Source: Aliagarivorans marinus DSM 23064 (GTDB taxonomy: Bacteria > Pseudomonadota > Gammaproteobacteria > Enterobacterales > Celerinatantimonadaceae). From it: a DNA stretch of 64,000 bases. This document shows, piece by piece, positions 61,677 to 64,000 of this stretch. Location: positions 62,001-126,000 of the forward strand of contig NZ_KE386910.1 in the NCBI RefSeq assembly GCF_000429485.1. Reading direction: 5' to 3'. Each line of letters starts with the position of its first letter. Positions within the stretch are counted from its first letter, which is position 1. The position numbers and the translations under genes were made by a program. Under the pieces are notes generated by a model that was not told where the DNA came from, did not search any database, and saw nothing but the letters and a program-made list of their open reading frames with translations.

Positions 61677-63539
61677 TTACAAACGCAAAGAACTATCTAC
61701 CTGAAGCTCTGCACCTTCGCCAATCCGTTGTTCAACCAGTTGCTTTAACTCGCGATAATCGTCAGCCTCAAGTGGTGTAGAGCTGACGATATCGAGCTTA
61801 ATCGTAAGCGGATTTACTTGTAGCACTTGTACTCGCTGAATCATAATTTTGCCGCTGGTAAGGCCTTCCAGAGCCTCGTTAACTTGAGTTTTCTGCGCCA
61901 TTTTGTTGAAGCTAATGGCCAGCGGAACGCTCACAAGAGCAACCGCTAAAGCCGAGAACAGCAAACCTTTGCGGGCGCGTTTGAAGGGGGCAAAGCCGAG
62001 TACCAAAAAGGTTGCGGCTGCGGCCAACACTATGCCAGCTAAGTTGGTCAGAAACAGTAGCAATGCACCGGCGACTAGCTCAACTTCCATCCATCCCAAG
62101 CCAATCCCCGCCACCGCTAACGGCGGAACAAGTGCGACGGCGATGGCCACCCCAGCCAAGCTTTTGGTAATAGCAGCACGCGCATGGGCATATGCGCCCG
62201 CGATACCGGATATCACGGCGACGCCAAGGTCTAACAAGGTTGGGCTTACTCGCGCTGCAATCTCGCTGGTGGTGTGTTGCAGTGGTAGCAACCAGGTGCA
62301 CAGCACTGCAAACAGCAGGGCTAACCCCAAGCCAGTGCTTAGCGTGGTGATACTGCCTTTAAGCAAGCTCTCATCTTGCCGTGCGAGTGCCATGGCCAGC
62401 GAGATGATTGGCCCCATCAGTGGGGCGAGGATCATCGCACCGATGATCACCGGCGGTGAGTCGGCGAACAGCCCCAAGGAGGCGAGTAAGGTCGAGAGGA
62501 TCATTAAGGTGAGGAACACCGGCGAGGGGCTCGCTTGCTCCCTTAGGGTTTGGTAGAGCTCTCGGAAGTCATCTTGAGCTGCGTGGGCGACCCAGCGCAG
62601 TGGCTTGGCGCAAAGCTCTGTGATGCCTTCGCCTTTTGGTAGGTGTTGCAGGCGTCGCGATTCTTTTTCCGGGGTAGCCGCTCGTTCAATACTTAGCTTG
62701 CTCGAAGGCAGCAACTGCAGCGCTCGAGGGTGGTTGGTAAAGCTGAGCTCGCGTGAACACATGCTGGTTCCATCATGGCTGTATTCTATACCCGGATCGC
62801 AGGCAATCTTTAGCTCGTCGGTTTTGAGCGTGCCCACGCTGCGTGGCAAGGTGGCTTGTTGACGGGCAAACAGTGCCACTAGCATCACAGCGAGTAACTC
62901 CATCACACTGCGTGGCGCTAAGAGCAAGATATGAAACATGCCGTCGTTAAGGTGGGAGTCACTCAGCAGGCGTTTTCCAATGGTAGAGTTTCGGCCGTGC
63001 TCTACCACTGTTATCCCAACGGCGGCTGTACAGAATGCTTCGTTATTACGCGTGGTTAGATGATAGGCCTTCGGTTGAATGCTGCTTAGTTTGCTTATGT
63101 AGTGCTTAAATTTGAGCAGTTTGGCCTTAAAGCCTGATACTTCAGCGCCGGGAACAAAGCCATACATATCGCCGATGGTCACCGACTGAAGAATCGGTAG
63201 TTGATTACACATAAGCAAGTCGACGGCTTCTGGTTCTACCTGCAGGTAGTGATCTACTGCTTGATCTAACTTGCTATCCAGCGCTAAGCCCTTACTGGCC
63301 ATGGCCGCGTTAGGGTGGGGCAGCACCGCAAGTTGCGTTTCACTGGCAAGGAACAAAGGCAGCGTACTGCGTAGCTGTTCATCACTAAGAAACAGCCAGC
63401 AGATCTGACACGCCTGTTCAGGCACCTCAAGCGAGCTTGTATACGGGAGGAAGAACGCCTCTCGGTGCTCTAGCAGGGCGGAGAGCTGTTGCTCAATCTC
63501 ACTAAACTCTGACTCGTCATAAATCACTAAATCGACCAT
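61677..63539 (-). CDS. DUF389 membrane protein with kinase-like N-terminal domain
   Basis: 620-aa protein in two parts. Residues about 1-270 are soluble; MYGFVPGAEVSGFKAKLLKF, SSIQPKAYHLTTRNNEAFCTAAVGITVVEHG and GMFHILLLAPRSVMELL resemble the C-terminal half of diacylglycerol-kinase-like lipid kinases. From about 330 comes the DUF389 (TIGR00341-like) membrane domain of six or so helices: LTLMILSTLLASLGLFADSP, VIIGAMILAPLMGPIISLAMAL, LGVAVISGIAGAYAHARAA, ALVPPLAVAGIGLGW. A small C-terminal soluble domain (INRVQVLQVNP-like) ends the protein. The start at 63539 has AGGGACG upstream. Function unknown. Confidence 0.8.
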   Translation of the reverse strand: MVDLVIYDESEFSEIEQQLSALLEHREAFFLPYTSSLEVPEQACQICWLFLSDEQLRSTLPLFLASETQLAVLPHPNAAMASKGLALDSKLDQAVDHYLQVEPEAVDLLMCNQLPILQSVTIGDMYGFVPGAEVSGFKAKLLKFKHYISKLSSIQPKAYHLTTRNNEAFCTAAVGITVVEHGRNSTIGKRLLSDSHLNDGMFHILLLAPRSVMELLAVMLVALFARQQATLPRSVGTLKTDELKIACDPGIEYSHDGTSMCSRELSFTNHPRALQLLPSSKLSIERAATPEKESRRLQHLPKGEGITELCAKPLRWVAHAAQDDFRELYQTLREQASPSPVFLTLMILSTLLASLGLFADSPPVIIGAMILAPLMGPIISLAMALARQDESLLKGSITTLSTGLGLALLFAVLCTWLLPLQHTTSEIAARVSPTLLDLGVAVISGIAGAYAHARAAITKSLAGVAIAVALVPPLAVAGIGLGWMEVELVAGALLLFLTNLAGIVLAAAATFLVLGFAPFKRARKGLLFSALAVALVSVPLAISFNKMAQKTQVNEALEGLTSGKIMIQRVQVLQVNPLTIKLDIVSSTPLEADDYRELKQLVEQRIGEGAELQVDSSLRL

Positions 63540-63617
63540 TACACGTCCCTGTGCATTAAATTGAGTGGTGTTACTGACTTGCGCAAGCAAACACCGCCTT
63601 GGCCTGCTGTTACTTGC

Positions 63618-64000
63618 TTATGTGTTGCTGTGATAACGGCTGCGATAGTAGGCATCCACCGCTAGTTCCAAGCGTCTTGTGGCGCGAGGAGTTTCAGTGC
63701 GAAGGCGCTGGCAAAACTGCTTTAAGGTTTCGTTTGGCGCGCGCTGCCTTCCCCTTAGTCGCCAATAACTTAGCTGCATTCTCAGTCGCAACAATGGTAG
63801 ATCGGGTACACGCCACTGCCAAGGGCGAACGAACAGCAACAAGGTGAGGGCGCCAGCGGTAGATAGCAGGCCCAAGCTTAATGCCAGCAAGCTGTCTAAA
63901 CTAAACCGGCGCTGCAACTCATCGAGCAGCCGGTTTTGTCGATTGCTATCAAAGTTAACTACCCACTGCGCCCACAGATAGTCGGCACGTTCGAGCAAGG
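63618..64000 (-). CDS. tgpA: TgpA-like transglutaminase, C-terminal fragment
   Basis: The last 127 or so codons of a minus-strand gene whose 5' part is beyond the window. The visible peptide has LERADYLWAQWVVNFDSNRQ, followed by one membrane helix (LLALSLGLLSTAGALTLLLF) and a DUF4129-like tail (RLRMQLSYWRLRGRQRAPNE, ETLKQFCQRLRTE, YYRSRYH). This matches the end of DUF3488/transglutaminase membrane proteins such as TgpA, where a transglutaminase-like periplasmic domain is followed by a final helix and a cytoplasmic tail. In frame 63998 is a methionine codon, but by family comparison it is internal. It is the gene upstream of the DUF389 gene on the same strand, 78 bases away. Confidence 0.75.
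   Translation of the reverse strand, partial: LLERADYLWAQWVVNFDSNRQNRLLDELQRRFSLDSLLALSLGLLSTAGALTLLLFVRPWQWRVPDLPLLRLRMQLSYWRLRGRQRAPNETLKQFCQRLRTETPRATRRLELAVDAYYRSRYHSNT

Noticed and set aside
1..64000. CRISPR arrays, phage genes, intact insertion sequences, toxin-antitoxin or defence genes
   Set aside because: Read for these throughout; no regularly spaced repeats, integrase, transposase or known defence domain was seen.

Overview
The window reads as a continuous, gene-dense stretch of chromosome from a marine gammaproteobacterium. Support for this comes from uvrY-uvrC-pgsA followed by a tRNA cluster, gltBD, feoABC, tusE with yccS and yccA, yciK, yciH, ybaM, priC, sohB, glnS, and trimeric OmpU/OmpC-like porins. 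Na+-linked carriers (NhaD, NhaC type), a TAXI-type binding protein and polysaccharide/oligosaccharide genes (GH43, GH13, aglEFGK) fit a salt-adapted carbohydrate user of the Alteromonadales/Agarivorans-like kind. The genus is a guess; no rRNA is present.

Layout. 0-2.3 kb: end of nhaD, a GH43 glycosidase, a 158-bp inverted-repeat element and an ACT-domain gene. 2.4-9.7 kb: a small P-loop kinase-like gene, then an alpha-glucoside utilisation locus (GH13 alpha-glucosidase divergent from aglE-aglF-aglG-aglK). 9.7-14.9 kb: the SOS mutasome operon imuA-imuB-dnaE2 behind a clear LexA box. 15.3-19.1 kb: a hypothetical gene, yciH, and feoABC with FNR- and Fur-like sites and an odd 26-bp triplication at the feoB/feoC junction. 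19.1-27.2 kb: a CSS-EAL c-di-GMP phosphodiesterase, a lysine riboswitch controlling an NhaC-family (LysW-type) carrier, ybaM, a DUF2057 protein, priC, a TauE/SafE permease and dinG. 27.5-31.5 kb: three consecutive porin genes. 31.5-35.8 kb: tusE, yccS, yccA and ppaC. 35.8-42.4 kb: gltBD behind a long, apparently structured leader. 42.6-46.8 kb: tRNA-Ser, uvrY-uvrC, pgsA, and tRNA-Gly-Cys-Leu-Gly-Cys. 46.8-53.2 kb: cobyric acid synthase, an orphan TAXI binding protein, a second copy of the 158-bp element, a membrane-anchored glycerophosphodiesterase, a LysR regulator and yciK. 53.3-59.5 kb: a VolA-like lipase lipoprotein, sohB, glnS and msrA. 59.8-64 kb: an RCC1-like repeat lipoprotein, a DUF389 membrane protein with an unusual N-terminus, and the 3' end of a TgpA-like transglutaminase gene.

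Functional links. The agl locus should import alpha-glucosides and hydrolyse them in the cytoplasm, and no local regulator is visible. imuA-imuB-dnaE2 form an error-prone repair module. feoABC import ferrous iron under probable oxygen and iron control. gltBD assimilate ammonium.

No phage, intact insertion sequence, CRISPR array or defence island is seen. The most interesting unexplained items are the paired 158-bp elements whose terminal repeats differ but stay largely complementary, the feoB/feoC 26-bp triplication, the gltB leader, the inverted repeat that could hide the aglE ribosome binding site, the shared 5' block of two porins, the RCC1-like lipoprotein and the DUF389 fusion. All calls come from reading the sequence; no database search or folding program was run.
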